Part shown: positions 53,511-63,759 of the stretch, piece by piece | Layout: each line of letters opens with the position of its first letter | How positions within the stretch are numbered: the first letter of the stretch is position 1 | NCBI GenBank assembly: GCA_030068145.1 | Contig: JAPJBO010000042.1 | Location: forward strand, 186,001 to 250,000 | DNA: 64,000 bases | Reading direction: 5' to 3' | DNA from: Diplonema papillatum | Lineage: Eukaryota > Euglenozoa > Diplonemea > Diplonemida > Diplonemidae | The notes under the pieces: model-generated | What the model was told of the DNA's origin: nothing | The model's database searches: none | Seen by the model: only the letters and a program-made list of their open reading frames with translations | Position numbers and translations under genes: made by a program

Positions 53511-54204
53511 AAGATGGCGCGCCCGAGCATAGCGCCCCATTTCTCTGGGTTTAGAAGTCCCTGCTGGTTACAGAGATCGCATACCCCACTTCCACAGCAA
53601 TCCCCCTACCCCCTTGGTATCGTCTCGGTATTCTTCAAAGAAGACTTGGTACCAGCTTCAATCATGCACGAGAGGCAGTGTTCTGTCTAAACATCAAACC
53701 ACTAAGTTTTCTCCCCCCGCCGATACCATTTGTACGCCCATATAATCGCCGGAAACTCAAATACCGATCCCCACAGGTGCGCACTTCTTCCCAACAGGGT
53801 GTCGGAGACCCGCGGCCTGCGTGAGCTGCTCGCACCCAACTCTCAGCTTTTGGTATGTTGCCCTTCGAACGGTTCCTGGGCAGGCTGAAACGTCTTTTTT
53901 TTAGTACTACCTCCCCCCCCCCCCCCCCCCCCCCGTGCATAAGATGGATGAATAATTCGGGTTTGGCGGTACCTACCCTCCCCCGTGCATAAGATGGATG
54001 AAAAACTCGGGTTTTGGCAGTATCCATCTTAATCAAGGGGAGTATCCATCTTAAACACGGGACACTGTAGACTACAGTGTAGTCACTTTGCACAGGGGTA
54101 CCTCACCCCCGTGTTTAAGATGGATTGGCATTCTCGCCCGTTATCCATCTTAATCAAGGGGGTTTGGCTATCCATCTTACGCACGGGGGGGGCAGGTAGC
54201 ATTG
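53511..54204. other. Repeat tails and low-complexity DNA
   Basis: 53625-53720 is a GAAGACTTG-family tail. 53905-54190 holds a 24-base C-run and six to seven copies, in both orientations, of ATAAGATGGATGA or its complement TATCCATCTTA near CCCCGTG. Confidence 0.55.
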
Positions 54205-54345
54205 TTAGCAATCTTGTGGGTTGCCTTCAATGTATTGCGCAGGCTAAAAAGACGTAGGCAGCGTGTTTTGGCGGTTGATCAGAATTCCTTACCTGAATAT
54301 ACACAGGGTAAATAAAAGTGGGAAAACGATCAACCGATGCGCACA
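54205..54345 (+). repeat. Dispersed GGGTTGCC-TCAATGTATT repeat, forward copy
   Basis: CTTGTGGGTTGCCTTCAATG, then GATCAGAATTCCTTACCTGA and ATATACACAGGGTAAAT; inverted partner at 51500-51620, relative at 26725. Confidence 0.75.
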
Positions 54346-55266
54346 AACAAAATGGTCCATTTTGATCTTGTGGCCTCAGATGTAGTTGATAAACAGCAGC
54401 AGAGCTGGCTCAGAAAGCGTACAGGAACTGGCTCAGATAGCGCCGCCAGCGACTTGTATTGCTGTGGCAGCGGTGAGCTGTGGGTACTGTGAGTGTTGTA
54501 GGTTCGGGGTTTCCAGTGTCGTGGGAGCGAGCCACGAGAACGCAGACCAGACTCAGACAGGCACATGCATGATCCGACCGGCCCACAGCACACTTCAAGA
54601 GACCCGTGCCGTCGAAAAAGAAAAAGTTGCCACGTCAAAATCTTTTTTTCACCACGGGTTGTTGGCCCTCAACTGGTGTTTGGAAAAACCCCTGCATCTA
54701 GTCAAAAAAACAACCTCTACGGCCGCCTCGGAAACTCCCAAAAAAAGCGTACAAACGTTTCCGAGCGCATGAGCGGTCCACGTAAGCTCATCCTCCCGTT
54801 GTAGAGAGTTGACCCTGATACCAAAAAACAAACTGTTTCGCCTGAACCTGACTTGCCAAAGCAAGCAAGTAAAGTGTTCACGAAAGAAGTCATGCATGCC
54901 CCCCCAAACCCACCCGGTACGTATTAGCTTTAAAACAACCCATTCGACGAAGCTCAGGACTCTAAAATCCCGGATTCTCAAGCGAACTAAAACTCTGAAA
55001 ACACACGCACTAGCACGGGTACTGCCACAACCAGATGGGATACGCACACTAGTATGCGAAGGAACCTTTACGCCAATGGTCACCCGGAGGCTACAGACCC
55101 CCGGATCTCTGAGCGAACTTACACTATAATCTCCCCTAACCTGGTGAGATCTTGGTGGCGGTCACACATTGTTACGAACCTGGCTTGCCAAAACAAGCAA
55201 GTAAAGTGCACACGAATGGTGCCATGCATGCCCCCCCCCCGGACTGCATGTCAAAGCAGGAAAAGG
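54346..55266. other. CCCH intron DNA with repeated CTCTAAA-CCCGGA motif
   Basis: The motif ACTCTAAAATCCCGGATTCT is at 54958 and the related GGTCACCCGGAGGC at 55078. AACCTGACTTGCCAAAGCAAGCAAGTAAAGTG (about 54845) and its variant at 55180-55212 form a direct repeat. No exon identified. Confidence 0.45.
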
Positions 55267-56543
55267 CATATGGTACGATGCCAAAAGGGGGGGGGGGGGG
55301 TTTGGGCAGATGTTTTCTGGTATAGTAAGATACTGGGCATGTGGGGTATAGGACCCATACCCCCCAGGAACCATGTTTTCGGGCCGATTTTGGGGTCCAA
55401 TGCCCTCGGAGAACCTTTTTCTGAGCGCAAAACTCAGTTGTTGTGGACTTTGAGGCCCCCAGGTAGGGTTACCACTGTACACTGGCTACGGCGGCAGCAC
55501 CCACCCAGAACAGGAACTTAACTCTGTTCTCAGAATGCGTGACTCGTAAATGCGTTTCGTTCGAAGAATTGGCTCAAAAATTTGCAAGGCAAGACGCACA
55601 CGAAGTACGATAGGTCACAGGGCTCCATGCGGAGACACTTTAGAGCGACGAGAGCCTTTCTGATGAAAGCTGCAGGAGTTGACCCGATTGCGCCCGGGGT
55701 CTCTGTACAGAGGGCGACCGACAAAGGTGACCCATGAGGCAGCAGGCATTCGACGATCTCGTGGAGGCAACCACCGACGTCGTGGGTCACGGAAACACTG
55801 TCGTGCACAAGACGTTCGTCGCACAAATCCTTCTAGCACAGGCTGGTGGACGAAGAAGGCCAACTAACGGCAAAGGTGTCGTACAACACGTACCGCCAGC
55901 TACGTGGTGCCCGGTTCGAACACCTGGCCGGACGTGTGCGACACCTGCAGAAGGGAACACGATTAACCATCGCCTTCGTGAGGTTACCAGCAGCAAACTC
56001 ACTTCTTTCGATCCGACAAGCCGATTTCTGCCAATAAAAGTTGCCAATACTGCCAGAAGAACCTGGGGTCAGCTTTTTTAACAACCAGGGGCCTCGCCTC
56101 CTTGATGATTGATTTGCGTTGGACGACAGGTGACTCGATCCAACTTGGGGAACTGTTTTAGCTGGTGTACAGTGGGTTTCACACTGGATTTGCGGGTGTC
56201 ACACTGGATTCCGCACTGGATTTTTGGGTGTCAGTGGATTTCACGCTGGATTTGCGGGTGTGGCACACTGGATCTAGCAGGTGTGCCCACGCCCGACACT
56301 TTGGCCGCACAGTTAACACCCCCACACGATGCTGGAGTGCACCGTGCGGGGCCTCGAAACCCACAGAAACAGAGTTTTGCGCTCAGAAAAAGGCTCTCCG
56401 AGGGCATTTGGCCCCAAAACCGGCCCGAAAAAATGGTTTCTGGGGGGATATGGGTCCCATACCCCACATGCCCAGTATCTTACTATGCCATAAAACATCT
56501 GCCCAAACCCCCCCCCCCCCCCCTTTTGGCATCGTACCATATG
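55267..56543 (+). mobile_element. Deleted, non-autonomous member of the long-inverted-repeat transposon family
   Basis: Ends CATATGGTACGATGCCAAAA (55267) and its complement ending CATATG (56538-56543), each followed by a G or C tract and about 200 bases of inverted sequence, are the same as in the 17023-20160 element. The interior keeps only scraps of the transposase: 55735-55995 encodes VSYNTYRQLRGARFEHLAG and upstream LVEATTDVVGHG, which parallel VSYTTYRRLRGAQFQHIS of the intact protein with frame changes. A GGATTT-CGGGTGTCACACT tandem (56165-56275) is an added insertion. Confidence 0.82.
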
Positions 56544-57060
56544 GAAACGCTCAGAACCGATAAAGAACAAAAAAAGTCGTAACCCAACACAGGACGAGAA
56601 GGAAGGAGCAGCACCACCAGAACCGAGAAAGAACAAAAAAAGAAGAATACTACGCACCAAACCCACCACCCTCCCCAACCCGGGCTTCCTTTTTACCCCT
56701 GCAAACCCGTGAATAGGTGCTACGGGAGTATCTGGCAACCGCTGCTTAACAGTGCTCACGTGGGCGGTGTCTTCGGACAGCACCTCGTGATGTTCGCATC
56801 ACAAAACAAAGAAGACAGTGAAATGGTCGTTACCTGGTCGGGTTTCGCTCGCGACCGTTTCCTGAACAATCCTTCACTAAATCCGCGGTTAAATAACCTG
56901 GCCTCAGTGGTGCAAGCACCACGCGCTCTTCAAACCCAAGAAACATTTTCCCCCCAAGCCCTCCCAGTACTTGATAGCTTTGAAAGAACCCATTCGACGA
57001 AGGATACCCCGAGACTCTAAATCCCGGATCCTCAAGCGAACTACCTCTAAAAAAACACAG
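56544..57060. repeat. Target-repeat relative with two TTCG-loop hairpins; end of CCCH intron
   Basis: 56705-56810 contains GGCAACCGCTGCTTAACAGT and CACGTGGGCGG, then two perfect hairpins with TTCG loops: TGTC/GACA at 56768-56779 and GTGATG/CATCAC at 56787-56802. 57000-57050 has the GAGACTCTAAATCCCGGATC motif. The intron ends ctctaaaaaaacacag at 57060. Confidence 0.6.
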
Positions 57061-57435
57061 GTTTTCAACGCGAACCGCGCCTGCAGGATGTTCCTGGAAG
57101 GGAAGTGCTCGCACGGGATGCGGTGCAGCAACCTGCACATCTGCCGCGAGTTCTACGCGTTCTACGTCAACGCGCCGAACCCGAGCCTCGTGCAGCTGCC
57201 GCCGCCGACGATGCCGGGGGCGCCGGGCAGCTTCAGGCTGTCGGACCAGGCGCCGCACTCCGCCTTGGAGCACCCGGCGCAGCCGGAGCCCGCCGTCAGC
57301 AACAACCTGGCGCCGGTCCCGGACGTGGCCAACACCAGCCTCACCGACCTCGCTCCGGTGGTGACCAGCGAGCAGTTTGGCATCCCGCTGGCGACCGAGG
57401 AAGGGTGGCTGCCCTACGAATACCTCCCGAAGCTG
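57061..57435 (+). CDS. CCCH zinc-finger protein, internal exon
   Basis: A 375-base exon of 125 codons, phase 0 at both ends, between cacag/GTT (57060) and CTG/gtatgc (57436). Near its start, ACRMFLEGKCSHGMRCSNLH is a textbook C-x7-C-x5-C-x3-H finger. A Pro/Ala-rich, probably disordered segment follows, ending ATEEGWLPYEYLPKL. The next exon (63760) starts in phase 0 with a compatible frame. It very likely belongs to the gene starting at 52130, as it shares the finger type, strand and GC-rich codon use, but the missing phase-2 exon means this is not proved. Confidence 0.7.
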
Positions 57436-58529
57436 GTATGCTGCCTCATGGGATCCGAGGGATCCGAGCTTCTTTCCAGCTTTTTTGTATAAGCACCTGC
57501 TTTGTAGGAAATGCTTGAGGAGACTGCCAATTGCGATAGATCAAAGGAGGTAAATGTGCTGTAGCCCACACGAAACCCAGGTCAATCTGGGTTTAGTGGC
57601 GGGCGTAAGCGGTAGTCGTATTGTTTTCTCCCCCTTCTAGCGTCCGTCGAAATGAGCGCAAGGCAGTCCCTCGAGTATTTTAAACGTAAGCTCGGTCCAC
57701 TCCCTCCTGATAGACCTGATAGTTTTGAGGTTGGAATGCAGTATCTGTAGCCGCGGCCTGCATTAGTCACCAGGTGACGGCAGGATTGCCGCAACGGGAA
57801 TGCGTGAACAGATGTAAATCCCGTTGACCATGTCCACAGGTCCCGGATGATGCAGTCGTCTCGTCTTGAAGGAAGGGTCGACCCGTGAAACGTTTCACGC
57901 GGGGACAGGAAAGTTGGGGCCGGGTGATCGACTCGTGTCGTGCTTGCACTTACATACTGTGATAGACAGCTCCAAGCATTTCTATGAAGCTCCAGGGGGT
58001 AGGGATGGACCTGATAGACCATGGTGAACCGCTACCTCCTCGCGATAGACAGCTCCAAGCATTTCTATGAGCTCCAGGGGACAGGGATGGACCTGATAGA
58101 CCAGGGTGAATCGCACTGAAAGGGAGATGTGGGTTAGAATGCTTATTATATCGTGTAGCGACGACCTGAGGTAGTCACAAAATGACTACCTCCTCGCGAC
58201 AGACAGCGGCAGTCCATTCGATGTAGTTCTAGGGGATAGCGGCGGACCCGGCCAACACCACCTGCATTGCCTGTATTGGTGCCATGCAGTGCTTATTGAT
58301 TTACTACCCCATCCCGTTTCACTGTTCCGCCGCTCAACACGCGTAGGCATCCGTTTCCAAACACGCAGGCATGCATATGCACTGTAGCAGCTCCAAACCG
58401 AGGTTTTGGGCTCACACCGGCTTTCTTTCTTGTAAAAGCACCCGCTTTGTAGGAAATGCTTGAGGAGACTGCCAACTGCAAAAGATCAAAGGAGGTAAAT
58501 GTGCTGTAGCCCACTGCGATAGATCAAAG
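57436..58529. repeat. CCCH intron: TTTGTATAAGCACC repeat copies and duplicated segment
   Basis: 57480-57680 is an uninterrupted copy of the TTTGTATAAGCACCTGC family. 57955-58020 and 58045-58110 share CAGCTCCAAGCATTTCTATG and CAGGGATGGACCTGATAGAC. 58428-58529 is the left half of another family copy, split by the element that follows. Confidence 0.7.
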
Positions 58530-60294
58530 CATAGTTGGCAAGCAAAGCAAATTTAAGCAAAGTTGGTGACCCCCGAAAAAAGCAAAGTCGATTTGCTTCA
58601 GATTTGCTTCAGATTCGCTTAAATTCGCTTAATTTTGCTTGGATTCGCTTAAATTTGCTCAAGCAAAATTGAAGCAAATTTAAGCAAAGCTCGGCAGGAA
58701 TGGTGAATCCAGCGTTGCATGCGGGCAGGAAGTACCAATGTTCAGCGCGTGGCCGAAAAAGTGGACCACAATCCCATCCCCTTTGTACCTTGAGTCCTTT
58801 GAGTAGGGTCATGTTGTCGCGCAAACCACAAACAAACGCCAATGCGGCATCTATGCTGGTTCTTCCCCAGCGTCGGTTTTCGACCGTTTGCCTTACCTCC
58901 CGGTTCGCCGCAGTCTCTGGTTGTTCGCTCTGCTCTTTCCAACGCTATTCGTGGATTCGAAGGTCGGTATTTTGATTTCCCTTGGTCTCCTTGTGGTCCC
59001 ATCTCACCTTAAAGACACGGCTGTGTCACGCATGCTCTTGACAGACGCTAGCGTCCGGCATTGTGCATGTGTGTTACAGTCGTTGTAGCAAGGGGTTTCA
59101 TCCGACACTCGGATGAGGTTCGTTACTTCACCGCCGTACCTGCCTGAAGGTCTGTTTGGCTGTCGGTGTTGAACTCTTTCTTCAACAGCATTGCCCAGCG
59201 TCCCTGCGCTCATTCTGCGGTTCTTCTCTCTTGCCTGACTCCTTGCTTCCACCGGGCCTACGGGTAGGATGAAACCTGCCGCTCAGTGTCGCAGCTTTGC
59301 GAAGCCCTGCCGCTGCGGCACGGCTCGCACCTTGTCACCGTAGGTGCACATCGACTTCGAACGTCTGCTGGTTCGGTGTGGCCTCTTGTTGAGACCGGCC
59401 ATGTTCCCACCTCGTTGACATGCAACTACTGCCCCCTGTTCTTTGAACATGACCCACCGGACAGTAGAGGAACGAGTGCCCTTGTTCATGTCTAATGCCC
59501 TCTGCTCTCATAGACGCAAGGTCTGCGAGAGTCAGAGCCTTGATCACATCGAGTTCTTCAGCTTTTTCTGGTGTCATGTTGGGGGTTTCGATCGTCCTTC
59601 TCCTTCTGTTCCGGGAACACGGTACGAATGATTGAGCCTTGCGAGACTTTTCTTCAACGGCACCATTCTTGTCGCCCTGCACGGCTATCGTACAACGCAG
59701 TCCCGGCTCCGTTTCCGCAGGTTCGCCTTTTCCTGCCTTCGTTGCATACTTCCTCAGTTGTCAAAATCCCTAGTGCATGATGCCTACTTTGCTTAAATTT
59801 GCTTAACCACATACGGACGGAGGGGGGGGGTTAATTTGCGAAAAAGGGACTTTTCAGGGTAAGCCACCGGCCATACTCAGAGTTGGGGAAGATGGGTCAC
59901 AAATAGGAACCGAGGGGCGCATTTGAAAGATTTCGTGACATATCTTTCAAATGCGCACCTCGGAGCTAAATGAGAAATCAGTAACGCACCACAAGATGAG
60001 CATACGAAGTCGGCCAGGCACCAGAAACAAGAATCTGCACAAAGTCACCGGGCACCCCCTAAAGTCATTTGCTAGAGGTCCTTCCCCCTCTTCGTCTGCT
60101 CTTCTCTCGTGCTGTCGGGGCCCTCAAGTTCACCTATCTCATCGGTCTCATTTTGCCCGCTTCATGGCCGCGGCCCTCGCTCTATCTCTCTCCTTCTCGG
60201 GAAAGGTAACGGAAACAATGGAAGCATGTTGCGATCGTGATATGGGATCGACCCAAAAAATGATGAGTGAAAATAAAGCCACTAAAAGTGAACA

Positions 60295-61902
60295 CTATCC
60301 AGTTTTGCGTTTTTTTCTGGAGGCCTGCGAGAGAGATCTAGGTTGTCCCCTTTTAAAGTTGCGGCCACTAGGGTCCAGTAGCCGGCGCTCCGTATCCTCC
60401 ATGTCAGGGTCGTCGTACTCGTAGTCCTGGAGAGTGTGGTACCTGGTAAAGCATGGGGCTGGGCACAAGGCCACAAGGCACACCTCGCACCTGTACATGG
60501 TTTCTTTCCGCTGGATGTGACATTTGCATCTCAGCCTGCTGTCCACCTTTTCGAGACCGTGAAACTTGCTCGAGTCAAACCTGTTCAGACCCCCCGGGGT
60601 GCGTGGCGTACAAGGCTTCATCGTGGGAGCTTGTTTCGGAGGTGTTCGGGGTTCAGATACAGGTGTACTTTGGTCTGCTTGGGGGCTGCAGAGTTGGAGG
60701 ATGAGCTCACGCTTGAAAGCTGCAAGCGCGGGTTTCTTTTTTTCTGCATTCTTGTGTATGCCAAGTTGGCACCAGACCACGTAGGCGTTTACCACAGAGA
60801 CTTCAAGTAGGTAAAAGAACAGCTTCAAATACCAACGACGACCCTTCATCAAGCGCGAACAATTAGCCATAAGTTGGTCGCCCAAGTCAACCCCACCCAT
60901 GTACATGTTGTACGTTGCGATGATGTCGGGTTTTTCAATAGTACTGGTCTCCCCATCCTGTATTTTCCGCTGAATAGCGGTGCTCGTGTTGCCCACAGGA
61001 AGAGTTGAGAGCATTTTCACGGTGCGCTTGTCCCACCACTCGACATACGTGATGTCACCCGACTGACGGAAAAACATGTCACCCTTCTTTGGTCGCTTGG
61101 CCATATCTTCCTTGCTAGGGCGGCCTCTCTTTTTTTCCTCTTTTTCACGAATTGTGGGAAGGCCTTTGCGGTTGGATCGGACAGTGCCACACCCATGAAA
61201 ACCCATGGCGTAGAGCCGGCGCATGAGCGGGACGGACGTGTAAAAATTATCAAAGAAGAGCCAGTGCCCACGCTGCTCGTAGGCGCGCACAAGTCCGTAA
61301 ATCTCCCTTTCGCTGACACTGACGTCTGCAGTCGAGGGTTCGTTCTGCTTGTTTGACAACCTGCCCGTGTAGATGGATGCACCCAACACGTACCCTGTCG
61401 ACGCCTCCGCCAATACAAACGCCTTGATGCCGTAGCGGTGGCGTTTCTGGGGTATGAACTGCTTGAAACTGAGGCGGCCGTTGAATCGGATCACCGATTC
61501 GTCAAAGGACAAGTGCCTACCTGGTACATACGCACTTGCCCATCCTTCGGCCACCATGTCAAAGCAGTTCTTTATTTTCTTCAGACGATGGTCATCGTCG
61601 ACACTGTTGTCGGTAAAGTGCAAGTTGTAAAGAACCTCGAGCCATCGATCACGAGACATCGTTTGGCCGAAGATGGGCATGTAGTCAACCGGATGGGTGG
61701 ACCAGTAGGCTTTGAGGTCACCTTTCACACTGAGGCCCATGGCGAGAGTAATCCCGAGCCATTTCAGTGTCTCTGGAACGTCTGGGACCTTGAATGTGCT
61801 CTCCCTCCCCTTTGCAGATGCCTTTTGTTCTGCATACACACAACTCTGGCCTAGAATCTTTCCCACCACCTCATCGGTGAAAAATTGGCGGAAGATTGAC
61901 AA
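60295..61902 (-). CDS. piggyBac-type transposase, catalytic domain and C-terminal zinc ribbon
   Basis: Over 535 codons are open, and the same frame continues upstream without a stop to about 62050 (TKVGPQGDLDHATPLSIFRQ joins the domain start). The three catalytic Asp are present: LSFDESVIRF (codon 61501-61503), LFFDNFYTS (61249-61251) and GGVDLGDQ (60886-60888). The C-terminus has the cross-brace Cys pattern RCKCHIQRK, YRCEVCLVALCPAPCF before a basic tail ending SRKKRKTG. The family cuts and pastes at TTAA without footprints. No start codon is assigned because the N-terminal half lies in another frame (61871-62836). The catalytic part appears intact. Confidence 0.92.
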   Translation of the reverse strand: MSIFRQFFTDEVVGKILGQSCVYAEQKASAKGRESTFKVPDVPETLKWLGITLAMGLSVKGDLKAYWSTHPVDYMPIFGQTMSRDRWLEVLYNLHFTDNSVDDDHRLKKIKNCFDMVAEGWASAYVPGRHLSFDESVIRFNGRLSFKQFIPQKRHRYGIKAFVLAEASTGYVLGASIYTGRLSNKQNEPSTADVSVSEREIYGLVRAYEQRGHWLFFDNFYTSVPLMRRLYAMGFHGCGTVRSNRKGLPTIREKEEKKRGRPSKEDMAKRPKKGDMFFRQSGDITYVEWWDKRTVKMLSTLPVGNTSTAIQRKIQDGETSTIEKPDIIATYNMYMGGVDLGDQLMANCSRLMKGRRWYLKLFFYLLEVSVVNAYVVWCQLGIHKNAEKKKPALAAFKRELILQLCSPQADQSTPVSEPRTPPKQAPTMKPCTPRTPGGLNRFDSSKFHGLEKVDSRLRCKCHIQRKETMYRCEVCLVALCPAPCFTRYHTLQDYEYDDPDMEDTERRLLDPSGRNFKRGQPRSLSQASRKKRKTG

Positions 61903-62836
61903 CGGGGTTGCATGGTCGAGATCGCCCTGGGGACCGACTTTGGTGGATCTCCGGAGTGGAGTGGCATTCGTTCGACCACGGGACTGAGGAACTGTGTTTG
62001 CGCGGGGTTGCTTCCTCCTTTGATGCCTCCTTCGCTTCTGCTTTCTTCGGTGCCACCTTCGCTGCTGCCTTCTTTGGTGCCTTCTTTGGTGCCGCCTTTT
62101 TTGGTGCCTCCTTCGCTTCTGATTTCTTCGGTGCCACCTTCGCTGCCGTCTTCTTTGGTGCCGCCTTTGCTGCTGCTACCTTCTTCGGTGTCGTCTTTGC
62201 TGCAGGTTTCTCAGGGGCTGGTGGTGCGCAGAGGAACAGAATGAAGTGGCCAATTGTATTGCCTTCGGAGGAATGTAGGAATACAATGTTTGTGTCACGT
62301 AGGCCTGCTGTATCCTCGGTCCGTGAGTGGTTGTTGAGTGCCCACTCCACCAGTGCTGACGTCAGCACATGCGGTGTGACAAAGAACCCGATGTCGTGTT
62401 GGAGGCAGAAGGTGTGGACCTCTTGACAGTCCAATGCCCGTAGCGATCCTACACTCCTCGCGGTTACCCCAAAAGTGTCGCGGGCATAAGCCCGCATGGC
62501 AATGTCCTGAGGCAGGTTCAGACAGCCTGTCGACCGGTAGTGCGTCGCCCGCCATGTGCAGATGTACCCGCACTCTACACCCTTCTGCTCATTTCGCAAA
62601 TGACGTGCCAACCCTGGCAGTGGCGCGAACTCCCTCGCACTGCGCCCGTTCTCCCACGCACATGCTGAGTCCACCACAGTGCACCCGCTGAACTGCTGGG
62701 ATTTGAGTAAGCCCATCACGCCGACCGCCTCCACAGTCTCTGGGTCTTCCTCGGACACATCGGACTCCTCATCTGACCAACTCTCCAGCGACTCAAGGTC
62801 TTCAGGCTGTGCAAATGATACAGTCTTCTTCACCAT
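61871..62836 (-). CDS. piggyBac-like element, N-terminal region with Lys/Ala/Pro-rich linker
   Basis: Starts at ATG 62834-62836 (MVKKTVSFAQPEDL), acidic for 40 residues, then a globular part of about 160 residues (including CGYICTWRATHYRSTG and HTFCLQHDIGFFVTPH). A linker of about 80 residues follows, made of repeated KKAA/KAAPKK-type units like a histone H1 tail. The catalytic domain continues in the -1/+1 frame, so the switch must lie in or just after the linker (about 61990-62050). A frameshift mutation, programmed frameshifting or a short intron would each explain it. Such a long N-terminal extension is unusual for piggyBac transposases of about 600 residues. Confidence 0.7.
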   Translation of the reverse strand: MVKKTVSFAQPEDLESLESWSDEESDVSEEDPETVEAVGVMGLLKSQQFSGCTVVDSACAWENGRSAREFAPLPGLARHLRNEQKGVECGYICTWRATHYRSTGCLNLPQDIAMRAYARDTFGVTARSVGSLRALDCQEVHTFCLQHDIGFFVTPHVLTSALVEWALNNHSRTEDTAGLRDTNIVFLHSSEGNTIGHFILFLCAPPAPEKPAAKTTPKKVAAAKAAPKKTAAKVAPKKSEAKEAPKKAAPKKAPKKAAAKVAPKKAEAKEASKEEATPRKHSSSVPWSNECHSTPEIHQSRSPGRSRPCNPVVNLPPIFHR

Positions 62837-63280
62837 TTTTCATTTCTCTTTCTTTGGCACCTTGTGATTGAAGGTTGATATTTCATGATTGAACTCCGGT
62901 TTCGCTGTTGTATCACTTCAGCTCTCGAGCGATATTTCTGCCCAACGAATGACGTATCGGAGAGATCTGAGCCATATCTTTCCAAAGAAGCAAACATTGA
63001 GCACCTTCGATGAGTTTCCAGACACTTGGCGTGTCTGGGGGACTTGGCAAGTGTCCAAACTTGTATTCTGAAATGACTACAGGCCAAAACCTGAAACCCC
63101 CCACTTTTTGACTGCGCCCCCGTTTTCGCAGCGGCATCCGCCCTCAGCCAGGGTCGATTTTTCTGCCCGACGAAGGTCGCATTTGAAAGCCCTGTGCCAT
63201 ATCTTTCCAATAAAGCAAACGACGACCACTTTCGATGAGTACTTGGCTTCGAACTTGCTGACAGGAATAACCTTGTATTA

Positions 63281-63302
63281 AACGACGCATATATGCGTCG
63301 TT
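63281..63302. promoter_or_regulatory. Perfect 22-bp palindrome inside the piggyBac end
   Basis: AACGACGCATA followed by its exact complement, starting 13 bases inside the inverted end. Candidate transposase-binding or hairpin site. Confidence 0.6.
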
Positions 63303-63418
63303 CGTCCGTATGTGGTTAAATTGGCTTTTCTTTGCTTAGATTTGCTTCTATTTGCTCGTAATCTGAAGCAAATCTCCTAAGCAAATTTAAGCAAAGTCGT
63401 CTTTGCTTGCCAACTATG

Positions 63419-63759
63419 TCAAAGGAGGTAAATGTGCTGTAGCCCACACGATACACTTTCAACAAAAAAAGACCCACTTTGTATTGTTTTCTCCCCCTCT
63501 AGCCTCCTTCGAAATGAGCACAAGGCAGTCCCTCGAGTATTTCTCGGTCAAACAAAGTGAACAATGCATTGTTGGTACTAATTTAAGAATTTGAAGTTGG
63601 CAGCGTACTTCATGAAACTTGCCAAAGCAGATGAGTTCCGGTGCGCAAAAAACAAAAGGAAGCCGCGGTTGTGCGAGTGATGAGCTCTTATTTTGCGTGT
63701 TTGTGTGTGTTTGCGAGCACAGGCCAGTCGTAACAAACAAAACCCCGAACCGCGCGCAG
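63419..63759. repeat. Right half of the interrupted TTTGTATAAGCACC repeat; end of CCCH intron
   Basis: TCAAAGGAGGTAAATGTGCT to CCCTCGAGTATTTCT completes the copy begun at 58428. The intron ends ccgcgcgcag at 63759. Confidence 0.75.

Larger units (their letters stand above)
59807..63315 (-). mobile_element. piggyBac-like transposon, 3.5 kb, TTAA duplications
   Basis: TTAA at 59803-59806 and 63316-63319 flank exact 13-bp inverted ends CCACATACGGACG. Subterminal features: an inverted GCATTTGAAAGAT pair around 59923-59957 on one side and, on the other, direct ATATCTTTCCAA repeats at 62978 and 63200 plus a perfect 22-bp palindrome at 63281-63302. It encodes a piggyBac-type transposase on the minus strand. 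The exact duplications indicate a recent insertion into the subterminal repeats of the 58530-63418 element. Confidence 0.9.
58530..63418. mobile_element. DNA transposon with 18-bp inverted ends and 6-bp TCAAAG duplication, split by piggyBac element
   Basis: CATAGTTGGCAAGCAAAG at 58530 is exactly inverted at 63401-63418. TCAAAG is duplicated at 58524-58529 and 63419-63424. The uninterrupted repeat copy at 57480-57680 shows the empty site GATAGATCAAAGGAGGTAAA. Near both ends are multiple AAGCAAATTTAAGCAAA words in both orientations, like subterminal transposase-binding repeats. Without the inserted piggyBac element it is about 1.38 kb. No transposase is recognised, and a DIRS RNase H fragment sits at 58985-59125, so it is probably non-autonomous. 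Confidence 0.8.

Noticed and set aside
61896-62426. Plus-strand Ala/Phe/Gly-rich frame
   Set aside because: Antisense translation of the Lys/Ala-rich linker of the piggyBac protein.
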